In this document: positions 29,501 to 42,554 of the stretch, piece after piece
How positions within the stretch are numbered: position 1 is the stretch's first letter
How the letters are laid out: each line of letters opens with the position of its first letter
NCBI GenBank assembly: GCA_951799445.1
Contig: OX637287.1
Coordinates: 54,093,724 to 54,157,723, forward strand
Direction of reading: 5' to 3'
DNA length: 64,000 bases
Source: Pseudisothecium myosuroides
Taxonomy: Eukaryota > Streptophyta > Bryopsida > Hypnales > Lembophyllaceae
Made by a program: the position numbers and the translations under genes
Notes under the pieces: generated by a model
The model's database searches: none
What the model saw: only the letters and a program-made list of their open reading frames with translations
What the model was told of the DNA's origin: nothing

Positions 29501-32369
29501 AGGCATGATCCGTTTGGGTTCAGTTTCTTTCTTTGAACTGATTTCTTTCACAATGAAGTTTGAGGACTTTTTTTCCTTGAACTTTCATTCTGTAGCTGGA
29601 GGCAGAAATTTTCTACAAAACTCTTCCGAGCTTTTCATTCCATTTGATGGTTGTTGATGCTGAGTGTGCAAGTTCGTTTGGTTGTCAGGATCAAAAACCA
29701 TTGTTGATCATAGCTGAAGATGTGGAGAGCGAAGCTTTAGCTACGCTAATTGTGAACAAGCTTCGAGGAGGTGTGAAGGTATGCATGGGGTCCTTGTTTG
29801 GCGTGATGTTCATATGTCTGATTTGGGATGATATGATGCGTTTGGATGTGAAGAGATTGTTCGTGACTGATTTATAGTTGTTTTAAAATGAGTGCATCTT
29901 GTGTTCATGCAACTTCGTCACATGCATGATTTAAATCGTGTATCCCTTCATTTGAAATAAGTCTGATTATTTCATTTTAAACTCAATTTTTCAGCATGCG
30001 TGTTACCTTTTTGTACTTTGGGTTTTGTGAAGTTTTTCGGATTGGATTGATATTCGAGGTGCTCCTTTGTGTGGATATAGGTTTGTGCTATCAAAGCCCC
30101 TGGTTTTGGCGAGAACAGGAAAGCACTTCTGCAGGATCTTGCCGTACTTACCGGCGGTCAGGTAGGTCGTTGCTTTTAGTTTTTTCTCGTGATTTGAGAT
30201 CAACTCGAGCAGAAGCTTCATGATGACTTCATGTTGGCTAGGCACCTATTGTTAGCCATCATTTCTGCCGTTCTTTTTGCCAAGAATGTTGATTTTTCGT
30301 GTTTATTGTCGACAATATTATCAACGTTTGGAATGCCGGGTGCAGCTCGTGAGTGAGGACCTTGGATTCAAACTTGAGAAGGTTACACCTGAGATGCTTG
30401 GATTTTGCAAAAAGGTTGGTGATAATCTCTAAACAAGTTGCGTTGTCGTGTTGATTTTCATACTTGCTTTTCCTTGCGTTTGTCTTATCCCAAGTCACAT
30501 TTTTGTTTGCCTTAACCCATGAAGGCCCAATTCTGACGCCATGTTTTTATCTCGCAGGTCACAGTATCGAAAGATGACACCATCATCTTGGATGGCGGTG
30601 GCGATAAGACCATAATTGAAGAGCGTACTGAACAGGTATTATATCTTGTTTATGGTCTTGGTATAGATTATTCTGTGTGTGGGCTGGCCAATCTTTTTAG
30701 TCTTCTTAGTACCTTTATGGCCTTTTCAAACAATGTTCGCCTATGTAACTTGATGAAGTTGTTGGTGGATTGTTGCGTCCGCCTCGTGGCACTGCTTGTG
30801 GTTTTTATTCACAATTGTCTACGCAAATGTTGGTCCTTTGCAGATTCGAGAGGCTGTGAACAATGCCACTTCTGATTATGACAAGGAGAAATTGCAAGAG
30901 AGGTTGGCTAAATTATCAGGAGGCGTTGCTGTGCTGAAGGTACACTAACTACTTTCCTTTATTTTAATGAGACTGAAGGATTGGTTCTGATATGCCGATT
31001 TTTCGTGTGGATCCTTTTGTTGAGTTCGATGGGGCATTGATGTTATTCCTCTATGATTTCAGATTGGAGGAGCAAGCGAAGTGGAGGTGAATGAGAAGAA
31101 GGATCGCGTCACTGACGCTCTGAATGCCACGAAGGCTGCCGTTGAGGAGGGAATTGTACCTGGTACGTTCATTACATCGCTACCAGGTGTCGAGTGTGCA
31201 TCATTCTCGCTTGTTTGTTTGAATGAATATCTTGACGCGAACTAGGGTTTGCTTTGGTCTCGGGCTACTACATGGCGAGTTGATTTGCTTGAACTGGGTT
31301 CTTCTTCGCTTTGTCTTGTTTCTGATAATGAGTGTGCTGTTCTTTGGGTTGAATTAGGTGGAGGTGTTGCTCTGCTGTATGCTTCTCGGGAGCTTGACAA
31401 GATCCAAACAGCGAACTTTGATCAGAAGATCGGAGTGCAAATCATTCAGAATGCTCTGAAGGTACAGTTTAGTATCCCGGGAATGATTTAGAAACCTTGA
31501 GGAACATAGAACTTGTCATGTTTTCTGTAAACTAGTTAGATATAAACTTCGGTTGTTCCTGCTCTAGTGGAATATGTGTCCGCTCTGTTTTAGTGGACGT
31601 CAACATGAATGATGGTCGTAGTGGATCCAGGAGTAGAGGCATTCATGACTTTTAGTTTTTGTGATCTTTTGGCCTTTAAGGATATTTCCGTGAAATAATA
31701 CACCTGTTTTGCAGATGCCTGCCTTTACAATTGCTCAAAACGCTGGAGTTGAGGGGGCTGTGGTGGTTGGGAAGCTGTTGGAACAAACGAACCTGAATAT
31801 TGGTTACGATGCTGCTAAAGGTTGGTCCCCTTTCTTTTTCTGTCGGCTTTTTCTTTCCTGTATTGTGAAACTTCTTGTGCTTATTTGAAATGAAGGGACC
31901 ATTTCCTTCCGGTTTTCTTGGCATTGGAAACATCTTTTCGGCAATCACCAGTGAGCTTCCATGGTTCGCAATTGTTGATATTGATGATGTACTTGACATG
32001 TGCAGCTGAGTATGTCGACATGGTGAAGGCAGGAATTATTGACCCTGTGAAGGTTATCAGAACAGCTCTCGTTGATGCTGCCAGGTTACTCTCTTGAGGT
32101 TTTACCTTGAGTGCATGGGGTTGATTTGGGTGAAGCATCGTATATTCCGTTTTTGAAATGGTGGATTGTTTTCTGAGCTTGTCACCATGCGATCTGTAGT
32201 GAAGTATGCTTATTTTGTTTCTTTCATTGTTTGTGTGTGCAGTGTTTCATCGCTTATGACGACAACTGAAGCAGTTATCGCCGATTCCAAACAAGCCGAT
32301 GAGAAGGAAATGATGGGTGGCATGGGAGGTGGAATGGGAGGTATGGGAGGCATGGGAGGCATGTACTAG
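26515..32369 (+). CDS. CPN60: Mitochondrial chaperonin 60, right-arm copy (18 exons)
   Basis: Mitochondrial group I chaperonin. Exons: 26,515-26,555; 26,938-26,956; 27,549-27,680; 27,948-28,107; 28,495-28,670; 28,849-28,944; 29,131-29,235; 29,411-29,497; 29,689-29,778; 30,081-30,161; 30,346-30,414; 30,558-30,635; 30,844-30,939; 31,063-31,162; 31,358-31,461; 31,715-31,820; 32,006-32,084; 32,243-32,369. The total is 1,746 nt, 581 residues, with every junction GT-AG and in phase. It has the same motifs as the left-arm gene: [17 protein letters not shown] (about residues 115-120), [18 protein letters not shown] (about 443-450), tail [18 protein letters not shown]. The start is [14 protein letters not shown] followed by GRSLVQ from the 19-nt microexon, an Arg-rich presequence-like stretch. 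Exons and introns 7-15 are nearly identical to the left-arm gene, while both ends are diverged. It appears intact. Confidence 0.94.
26938..26956 (+). other. CPN60: 19-nt microexon (exon 2) of CPN60, right arm
   Basis: It has a strong acceptor (tgtgtcttgcag) and donor (gtaaaa) around 19 nt. Exon 1 ends with two bases of a codon, and 19 nt restores phase 0 for exon 3. Without it, the best donor and acceptor of exons 1 and 3 are out of frame. It is the same length in the left arm (18,996-19,014). Confidence 0.75.
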
Positions 32370-33241
32370 ATTTAGGTTCAGTTTTAGATTATTTTTCACC
32401 AGTCCGTTGAGATTGAGGGGATTCGCACTCGTTCTACGACTTGAGAGGACTGATCGGGGAGTTCATCTGGACCAGTTGCTAGAACACACGGCACATTTCG
32501 GCCACAATGTAATCAAAGAGTCGGCTTTGTTACCTTCAAATCTTTCCTTTACAGAGATTTATACAAGGGAGAAAGGTTTGACTAGTTTCGTTGATTTTTT
32601 TCCTTCCTTTTGTTTGAGTTACATTGATGATGGCGTAGTTTGTCAACGCATTGGGGGAGATTTTTTGACACGAACAGTGGGTAATCTATAGCAACGTTTT
32701 GGGATGGATCAGTATCAGGGTTGACTTTTATTGAAAATCACATGAATAAAGTTCGATCTATGACTATGACGAAAGTGGAGTGAGCAATATCTTGTTGTTT
32801 TGCTCTTTCCAGATGGCTGAAGTTTTCCTTCGAAAAGTTTAAGATCTGTGGACTAGCCTTGGCTCCCCATAATGGCCGGGGTGAACTGACCCTCGCTCGG
32901 CCTCGAGGGAAAACCCTGAAATTTTTTATTTGCAAGGCATGATAAAATTTGCAAATTCTGAATTCATATTTGCAATCAGAGGCCCCAAATTAGCTAGGAG
33001 AGGTCTAGAACATATCCTAGAGATGGTTCAAAATAGGGGGTATTTTTTTTGCATACATCCTTTGAATTTCAAAATAGGGGGCATTTTTTTCACATACATC
33101 TTTTGAATGATTTGGAGTCCGAGTGAGGGGTCCACTTCACTCCGATCCCTACATAATGGAGGAAATTTCTAGAAGAATTTAATGTGGTAAATATTGGTAC
33201 GTGGAATTTGTTTTGTGTCCTCTAGATGGTTAACTAGGCTT
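32370..33241. other. CPN60 3' flank, right arm
   Basis: 3' UTR and spacer shared with about 13,000-13,650 and, in part, with 52,467-52,935. No gene was seen. Around 33,020-33,110 a short repeat of 'aaaataggggg.atttttttt.catacat' occurs twice. Confidence 0.5.
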
Positions 33242-34124
33242 TGTACAATGCCCTCTAGAAAGTAAGGTAACCCCAATTTTGCCTTGGAGGAGTATCTTTC
33301 AAAATTTGCCCTTTTCGGACCTAATTTTCAAAACTAACCTATTAAATTTATGGTTTTATGCAATCTTCATCAACATGCCAAACTTCAATTTCAAAAAACA
33401 GAAAATTCATTTTTGGTGAATTGTTTAGTGATTTTTTGAATGTGTTACAAAATAATTGATTGAAAAATATTTTTGATGAATTTCTTAAACTTCATTGTGC
33501 AAATATTTATGAAACATCAATGTGCACATTTCACTTTTAGAGAAAACTTACATTAGCAAGGAAAAATTTTAGACTAAAGAGAATTTAATGTCAAGGGGTT
33601 GCCTTCCCAAATTTTATGAAATAGATATCTTTAAATTGCAATTATATTTTAGTAGTTGAACCTTATATTATGACTACTTCTATACCTTTGAGCATGATGG
33701 TGCAATTGGTTTGTGAAAACCAAATTATAATTTAGACAAATTTCTTGTGCAAATTTTATATTAGTGACCCTTTGACATTGAATTCTCTATAGTGTAAAAT
33801 TTTTCCTAGGTAATGTAAGTTTTCACTAAAAGTGAAATGTGTACATTGATGTTTCTTAAATATTTGCACAATAAAATTTTAAAAATTCATCAAAAATATT
33901 TTTCAACCAATTATTTTGTAACACAATCAAAAACTCACTAAATAATTCACCAAAAATAAAAAATTTATTTTTTGAAATTGAAATTTGGCATGTTGATGAA
34001 GACTGCATAAAACCATAAATTCAATAAGTTAGTTTTAAAAATTAGGTATGAAAAGGGCAAATTTTGAAAGATACACCTCCAAGGCGAAATTGGGGTTACC
34101 TTACTTTCTAGTGGGCACTGTACA
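33242..34124. mobile_element. 883-bp foldback transposon, right arm only
   Basis: The ends TGTACAATGCCCTCTAGAAAG and CTTTCTAGTGGGCACTGTACA begin arms of about 340 nt that mirror each other nearly throughout (for example 'ggtaaccccaatttt', 'catgttgatgaag', 'ttgaaaaatatttttgatgaa'). The left arm has uninterrupted sequence at the matching place (around 13,010-13,030), so this is an insertion made after the duplication. No reading frame. Confidence 0.75.
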
Positions 34125-36292
<2,168 letters not shown>

Positions 36293-36600
36293 CATTAGAG
36301 AAAAAATGAGCCCTCCGGAGGGCTGCTCCGGAGTGACATGCCAAGCTATTAAAAAGCTTGGCCTATCACTCCAGTACTGTCCTGCGGTGAGCAGTCAGCT
36401 TGGCTGACTGCTCGCCGAAATCGCGATTTTTATTTTTTTTATTTTTTTATTTTTAATATATATTTTTTTACTAGTAATTTTCGGTTCCTGCGCCAGTTCT
36501 GCTGCAGTTTCTGCCGGGCGGAAATAGGGGAAAAACTATTTTTTTGGCAAAAAAAAAGTAAATTTCAGGGTCCTCCGGAGGGCTGATTTTTTCTCTAATG
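36293..36600. mobile_element. CATTAG-ended MITE, copy 1
   Basis: This 308-bp element has inverted ends CATTAGAGAAAAAAT.AGCCCTCCGGAGG. Inside are two strong stem-loops (CCAAGCT/AGCTTGG, and GAGCAGTCAG/CTGACTGCTC) and an AT-rich core. It resembles the 310-bp element at 57,176-57,485 in ends, size and layout. Confidence 0.65.
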
Positions 36601-37013
36601 TGTACCTCGGGAGATGGAGTGTGGCACTGTGCCCCCCATCTTCCTTTGATTTGCTTTGTACTTTTAAAAAAAAGAGGGCCAAGGCCCCTCACCCCAGCCT
36701 TTCATGGCTTTCAAGCAAAGCAAAAGCAACTCCGCAGAAGCGCATCACTTCGTTCCAAACTAACGGACAGCTAACTTAATAATGTGTCCATAAAGTCACA
36801 GTGTTGTATTGCTGTCTGCATGACAGCAATCTGCTTTGTTTGCAAGGATACTGCATATTGCGATGGCGATGGCGAGCACAGGAACTGATTCAAACCCATT
36901 GCCTCGACCGCAAATCCCCAGACAGTCCCCGCACTTACGTCCGCAACTTCCGCTGTACTGACTGAAACAACAGAAACTCGCGCAGATAGAAACTTACGCA
37001 GAAACGTACTGGT

Positions 37014-37071
37014 TTGAAGTTTACGTGAAGTTCACGTGAAGTTTGAAGTTTACGTGAAGTTTACGTGAAGT
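37014..37071 (+). promoter_or_regulatory. Tandem ACGTG motifs upstream of the nitroreductase gene
   Basis: Four copies of TTTACGTGAAG-like units, one containing a palindromic CACGTG (G-box), lie 234-291 nt before the ATG. ACGTG cores bind plant bZIP/bHLH factors and are often light-, ABA- or stress-linked. Function is inferred from the motif only. Confidence 0.5.
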
Positions 37072-37184
37072 TTGATTTTCAGAAACTATTCACAAGGAGC
37101 ATCGATCCAGTCATAAAAAGATAATATATAGTTACCGGTAGATTCCCGACTGAGAAGCTGCTTCTCAAGCACATGAGTGCAGCA

Positions 37185-37192
37185 TATATAAA
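37185..37192 (+). promoter_or_regulatory. TATA box of the nitroreductase gene
   Basis: TATATAAA lies 113 nt before the ATG at 37,305. The distance allows a normal plant 5' UTR of about 80 nt. Confidence 0.6.
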
Positions 37193-37304
37193 GCTAGTCT
37201 CCATGGCTGCACAAATTGTACTCAATTTGCACGCGAACAAGCTCTGCATGAATTCGACGTTTTTCTGGGTTTCTTGTTAAAAGGGTTTGGAGTTGTGGTT
37301 GGCG

Positions 37305-37976
37305 ATGGCGATGGCGTCCGAGCATTACGACTTGGAGGGAACTATCCGAGCTCGCCACTCGACGCGGAAGTTCCTGTCGACGCCTGTGCCGCGCAAATTG
37401 CTCACGGAAGCGCTCTCCCTTGCGCAGTGCGCGCCTTCGAAATCCAATATCCAGCCATGGCACATTGTTATCGCGGACGGCGCCCGTCGCGACAGGCTCA
37501 GGGAAGCGCTTCTTGCTGAGGCCAAGCGCGTGCCGCCTGTGATATCGGTACTGCCGGATGAGTTCAAGCATTACCGGCAGGAGCTCGGGGACGTGTTGTA
37601 TGGCGCCATGGGGATCAGGCGGGAGGACAAGGAGGCGCGGGCGGCGGTTAAGCTTCGGAATTGGGAGTTTTTCGGGGCGCCTGTCGTGGCCATTGTATGT
37701 ATTCATCAGGATTTAGGAAGAGCGGATTCGATGAGCGTGGGAATGTATGTGCAGACGCTGCTGCTGGCGCTTACTGCTCGTGGCCTTGGCAGCTGCTGTG
37801 AGGTTTCCTTGGCGGCGTATCCCGATGTTATTAGGAAAGAGCTCGACATTGCGCCGGAGTTGGTTATCATTTGTGGCGTGGCCATCGGGTACACTGATGA
37901 GGCCTTCGCGGCAAATCATCTGCGTGTGGGACGCGCGCCGGTGGAGCAGAATGTTATCATTCTTGAATCCGTTTGA
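37305..37976 (+). CDS. Intronless nitroreductase-family flavoprotein
   Basis: Probably an FMN-dependent NAD(P)H oxidoreductase of the nitroreductase superfamily, acting on nitroaromatics or quinones; the substrate is unknown. 223 residues in one exon. Motifs: RARHSTRKF near the start (FMN phosphate-binding region of the family), CAPSKSNIQPWH (residues about 43-54), GAPVVAIVCIH, TARGLGSCCEVSLAAYP, and PELVIICGVAIGYTDE near the end. I chose ATG 37,305 because the open frame extends upstream only through a TTG; ATG 37,311 is also possible. No transit peptide is obvious. The GC-rich, intronless frame contrasts with the AT-rich surroundings and the intron-rich neighbours, which fits acquisition from bacteria or fungi. 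It has a plant-like TATA box and ACGTG motifs upstream. It lies in a block absent from the other duplication arm. Confidence 0.88.
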   Translation: MAMASEHYDLEGTIRARHSTRKFLSTPVPRKLLTEALSLAQCAPSKSNIQPWHIVIADGARRDRLREALLAEAKRVPPVISVLPDEFKHYRQELGDVLYGAMGIRREDKEARAAVKLRNWEFFGAPVVAIVCIHQDLGRADSMSVGMYVQTLLLALTARGLGSCCEVSLAAYPDVIRKELDIAPELVIICGVAIGYTDEAFAANHLRVGRAPVEQNVIILESV

Positions 37977-39169
37977 ATCTCATGCTATGCTTGACCCTAA
38001 GTCGAACGCATGGAGTTCTGTCTGTTTCGTTCTTAGTTAGAAATATATGCAATCTAGCATGCATCAGACGATGTACGTGTAGCCAGTAGACTTTCGGAAT
38101 GTAATTTACTGTATATATACCGGTGAGTGTACAAAGCGGGGTACAAAGTTAATGTGAGAGTCCAGAGAGTGGGGTGGCGTTTAGTGTTTGGCTTATATAC
38201 TAGTGAATGCGAGGACGATGAACGTGCTTCCGCAGCTTGAGCATCTGAGACTTCAGAGAATCTTTTTTTGGATATGAAATTTGAATTATTGGAAACATGA
38301 CTAAAGGACTCGTCATTTTCAATCTCTCAATTGTTGAGCACTTAGCTCTTATTCTTCAGTTCGCAATATTTCAGATGAAGAACAGTAATGGGCACAGTCT
38401 GCGATCTTTCTGCACTTGGATCACGATCTTGTCATATATTCTCGATTTTGAAGTACATGGTATGCTTTGATAAATTCAAACGCATGCTGTGCAGTTTGCC
38501 TAGTTCTTAATTAATAACTTCATTATTTGCAATCTGAAAAATGATGTACTAGAGTTTAGAAATGAGGTTACTGTATACCAGTGATTACCCAAAGCTGATG
38601 TGGTCATGCTTGGATGACATGAGAGTCAGTCCTTGGCATGGGCGGCGGTTCGTGTTGGGCTCTTCAACTGTGAATATCGGAAGTTGGTGTTCAGCTTCGC
38701 AGTTTTGTGCATCGTGTGAGATTACAAAATGAAAGTTTTCACAGATGAAGGTCAATTTCATTGAAACATGGTTGACTCTTCAGTTTTAACCTTTCGATTG
38801 TTGAGTCTCTAGCTGTGATTCTTCGCAAATGAATTCAGATGATTGAAGAACGCTGGCACCGTTCTTCTCTTTGGTGTCTGTCCATGATTTAGTCTGCTAA
38901 AGACTTTTACGGGTTATGTGATCTTATATTCCCAACGTTGCGGCTCTCAACCACACTGTTTTGCCCTCCTAGTGCGTGTCTACCAAAGGCACACTGTTTT
39001 GAAAATAGTGCAGGTTGGATATATTCCTGTATTATATTGTACCAATTTTCAAATTTTTTTTTTTTTTGTGATGACACTAAATTTCTAGGTCACACTAATT
39101 TCCCTTCTCACTATTAGGACAAATCAATGTAGGTAGTCCAAAGATAAACCGGAAATAGAATGCTACATA
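37977..39169. repeat. Nitroreductase 3' flank with a diverged tandem duplication
   Basis: About 38,025-38,460 and 38,500-38,910 align as old direct repeats: 'gttcttagtta', 'gatgtac', 'ttactgtata', 'gtgagagtc', 'tgttgag', 'cagatga.gaagaac' in the same order, with a period of roughly 480 bp. No second coding region is included. The rest is unassigned. Confidence 0.5.
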
Positions 39170-41190
39170 TAATTGATTCACACAACGACAATAGTATTTG
39201 AGTGAGTTACTACATATTTTATTGTATTAGTAGCTCAATATGTGAAAATTTGTGGACTATCCCTTTTCTATGGATAGGTGATAAGTCACAATCAAACTTA
39301 ATACATTTACAGTCTTAATAATAAATTTTACATGGTATTATCAAAGCAAATGTATACTCTCTTTCTATTGATTCAATATATAAAATCAATAGAAATGAGC
39401 AAGGTTATCAATGGAGAGGTCCTTGTAACATTATTGAGCAATGCTCTATTTGAAGTCAACGGATGGAACAAAGTTATGATCAATTTGCATATGAGCAAGG
39501 TTATGATTTAACCCCTAAAGGACCATTGTCCGTTCGGGGGACAAATGGGACTTCGGGCAGGTACCTACGGGCTGAAATTTTCTCCTAATTTTTTGAAACT
39601 TTTTGTGAACATGAAGAATTGAGAGAGATACGTGGCAGAAAAAAAAAATTGAAATTGGACCTTTGAGCGAGAAATTATGCCATTTCTTGGAATGCGTGGG
39701 GACGGGGGGCAGCAAAAAATATTTGCAAAATTTTGAATTTTTTTTTTAGTATTTTTTTTCTCATAGATTATATTTTTGTCTATCTGGAAAGCTTTGATTC
39801 ATCTCATTTGGATTCGTTATGAGGAAGTTATGGACATTCTTGTTTTTCGGGCAGTTAGAGCATCTTCTTGAAAAAAATAACTTGTAGGATGCATTTTGGA
39901 ATGCAATTTTTGTAATTTTTCAATTTTTTTTTTTGGAATGGTTTATTTTACTTTCTAGAACAATCTCACCATTGGGATTAGCGCATTTTAATTCCATCTA
40001 AAATATATGAATATTTTAGATTTTCCTTCTATCTTGTACCTACTTCTACTTAACAATTTTTTTAAGAATGATAATTAAGTTTTTTTGAATTTTTTTTTTT
40101 CCTAGACTCTCAACTCAATTCTCCACTATAAAGATTTAAAGCTCAAAACGCTATAGTGCAAAAATTTTAAGTTAAAAATGTTTAAAGTCAAAAAATCTGG
40201 TCCCGCAATGTGCTGAAAAACTTGTTTTTTCCACTTTAAACGCAGATATCTTGCAATCTGTGTGGTCAAAAATTCTGAAATTTTTTCCACACATTCTCAT
40301 ACCAATTAGGTGTAAGATCCTATGGTTAGATGTGATAAAAAAAACAATTAAATTTTTTTTTACTCTTTGCTATAGAAATGGCAGTTTTGAATGTTTTTTG
40401 GCAGAAAATAGGCCTCAGAACTTTAGGGGTTAAGATGTCCATATAACAATATTGAGCAATCAGTTAGCAAGCTGTCTTTAGGGTTCATGCCAAAATAAAA
40501 AAATGATATAGGAAATGCAAGTGCATCTTCACTATAGATATTTGTCCCACAAGCTTCTTGATTGCATTGTACATGTGTACAATTTCTCCCACATGCTTCT
40601 TCAATGTAGCTTCTCCTCTTGAGCTCTTTGTTGAATTTTCAACCTCTATCATTTGTAGAGTATTTTACTCGAGTAATGTTATGATGTCACTCCTCTGTTC
40701 CGTGAGTGAACTTTAACATCATTCCATGCCTTACTTCAATGCACTTGCATCCAATGTTCACAAATGTGGCTAGCAAAGCTTCTATGTGCAAAATTTGGTT
40801 TTTGCACATTTAGCAATGTTCTTAGCAACCATGAATCTTCTGGCACTACCGATAGTAGTTCAAACAGACCAGCGTTGCAAGAGAAAAGGCCATCAGGCCC
40901 CAGGTAGACAAACTTTCACCTGCAGAAGAGCATCGACTGTGCAACTGCTGAGTGAGTCAGAAAGGAAACAGGGAGTAGAGGATATAGTTCAGTGGGATAC
41001 AACATCAGTATATACTGAAGTACATCTGCAAGCAATGAAGAAGGAATTCAAAAGGTACACAATACAGCCCGATTTGCAAAGTTCTTGTGAAATGTACAGT
41101 CAACTACATACTTACTCATGGCAATCTGAAACAAAGTGTACTTGAAGTTGGAAAGTGAACTAGTCGTGTTAAAAAATGAAATTTGAGTTG
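39170..41190. repeat. Tandem partial copy of the region downstream of AOC
   Basis: Same orientation as 47,594-49,660, and matching it from 'tatgtgaaaatttg' through 'cgaactagtcgtgtt'. It lacks the TTAA element present at 47,712-48,599 (a single TTAA remains at 39,315-39,318) and has its own TTAA element at 39,508-40,433. It joins the arm sequence near 41,190. Confidence 0.75.
39508..40433. mobile_element. TTAA-flanked DNA transposon, copy 4
   Basis: 926 bp, ends TTAACCCCTAAAGGACC and CTTTAGGGGTTAA. Both relatives (left arm near 9,350 and right arm near 48,792) lack it at this position, reading 'gatcgaagatgtcc' or its mirror. Only this tandem copy carries it, so it inserted late. Confidence 0.8.
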
Positions 41191-41398
41191 GAAAGAAAAT
41201 TATGTACAACAACCTGCTTGGACCTAGCACCACCCATCCACATGCACTCCTACATTTCTTTGATTCTCTAATCTATTAATATATATTACTTCACAAAAAT
41301 CATAGAAAATTACTAGACTCAGGCTGCTTTGATATTGATTTAACATTTCAACAAAGCATACAAGAATGGCCTCACAACCAAACCTCAACGTGATGAAA

Positions 41399-41920
41399 TT
41401 AACCCTTGAAGTTCTTTCATGTTTAGAGGTTCAAAACCACTACAAAATACTAGTCTCCAGAGCAAAGCTAAAATCTTCATCTATATTTATTTTTTATTAA
41501 ATCCAAATATAGGATTTTTGAGCTAACTTGTTAGAATATACGCTTCTTAAATTTTAGAATAAAAAATTGCAAGATCATGATGCTTGGATTTTAAAAGAAG
41601 TATATTTAACTCTTTCTAAATACATATTTTCTTTCCATATAATATATAAATGTTAAAAAACAATTAAAAAATTTTATTTAAAAAAATATATACTTTCTTT
41701 GATTTGCTTGGGTTGCCTATGATCTTGAAAAAACTACATATCATACAATAATCTTTTAACCATGTAGTCTAAAGTTATAAAAATTGGTGCGCCTTAAAGC
41801 TACTCCTTGACCACATATTGTTTAAAAATTTCAAACCAAAAAAATGAAAATTTTATTCGTAAATGGATGACTGAAAATACTATATTGCCCCAAAATGCTA
41901 TTTGGTCCTTTAGGGATTAA
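41399..41920. mobile_element. TTAA-flanked DNA transposon, copy 3' (right arm)
   Basis: Mirror partner of 10,824-11,350, 522 bp, ends TTAACCCTTGAAG and GGTCCTTTAGGGATTAA. Shared by both arms, so it is older than the duplication. Confidence 0.75.
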
Positions 41921-42004
41921 AAAGTGAGACGGGTGAAACATTGTGAAGAGGTTTTGGAAGTAAATGATAGAATGCCTAATTTAGTTTCTAACAGGACAGG
42001 ACTA

Positions 42005-42196
42005 CAATAGAACTTCTCTAAATAGATAGCCCGAGGACGGCAAGACCAGACTCAAATCCCTAGGCTCAAGAATATCAAGAAAAATCTTTGATGTGTTATT
42101 CTTGGATTGGGCCTAGTGCGGGACCAAACAATCAATGCTCCATCACTTTAGAGAGGTCATTGCTTTAGAAAAATTCACTTTAAAGAAGTTCTATTG
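42005..42196. mobile_element. Pogo/Emigrant-like MITE, right arm
   Basis: Mirror partner of 10,552-10,735: ends CAATAGAACTTCTCTAAATAG and CTTTAAAGAAGTTCTATTG, with TA on both sides. Confidence 0.6.
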
Positions 42197-42210
42197 TATA
42201 AGGTCCACAG

Positions 42211-42484
42211 TGTCGAGACCTGGTCAATGGTCAGGTAGCTTGGCTACGTATGCGGATACGGTCAGTATACTGCCGTTTCATACCACTAGTTCGTACCTCT
42301 TCAAGGTTAAGGTTGTACCTCTTAAAGGTTGAGGTTCTGAGGAGTCGCGTTGCTTCTCAGCCAGAACTACGTATCATCACTCTGATCCTTAGGCTATTCA
42401 GAAGTAATGTGATTTTGAGCCTGAGGTACGTAGGCAGCTTCATCTCTTATCGAGAGATGGAGTCCGAGTGAAAACGTACTGTCA
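42211..42484 (+). repeat. 5' LTR of the Copia element
   Basis: 274 bp, begins TGTCGAGACC and ends GTACTGTCA. I found no difference from the 3' LTR when reading them side by side. Confidence 0.93.
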
Positions 42485-42500
42485 CGTTATCAGCACTGCT
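42485..42500 (+). promoter_or_regulatory. Possible primer-binding site
   Basis: The sequence just after the 5' LTR (CGTTATCAGCACTGC) resembles the initiator-tRNA-Met type site of Copia elements only weakly, sharing TATCAG. A different tRNA or an internal tRNA fragment could serve as primer. Confidence 0.35.
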
Positions 42501-42554
42501 CGCCGCAGAGCGAAAAGAGAAGTTTTGAACGAAATTTAAAAACAAGGAGCGTCG

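Noticed and set aside
37194..37706. 170-codon frame antisense to the nitroreductase gene
   Set aside because: Antisense shadow of a GC-rich coding region, with a composition typical of reverse-frame translation.
40786..41145. 119-codon frame in the tandem partial copy
   Set aside because: It is the degenerate counterpart of the AOC 3' flank. The frame is not kept in the other two copies, and no family is recognisable.
42250..42471. 73-codon frames in both LTRs
   Set aside because: They lie wholly within the identical LTRs and resemble no protein; they are shadows of the repeat.
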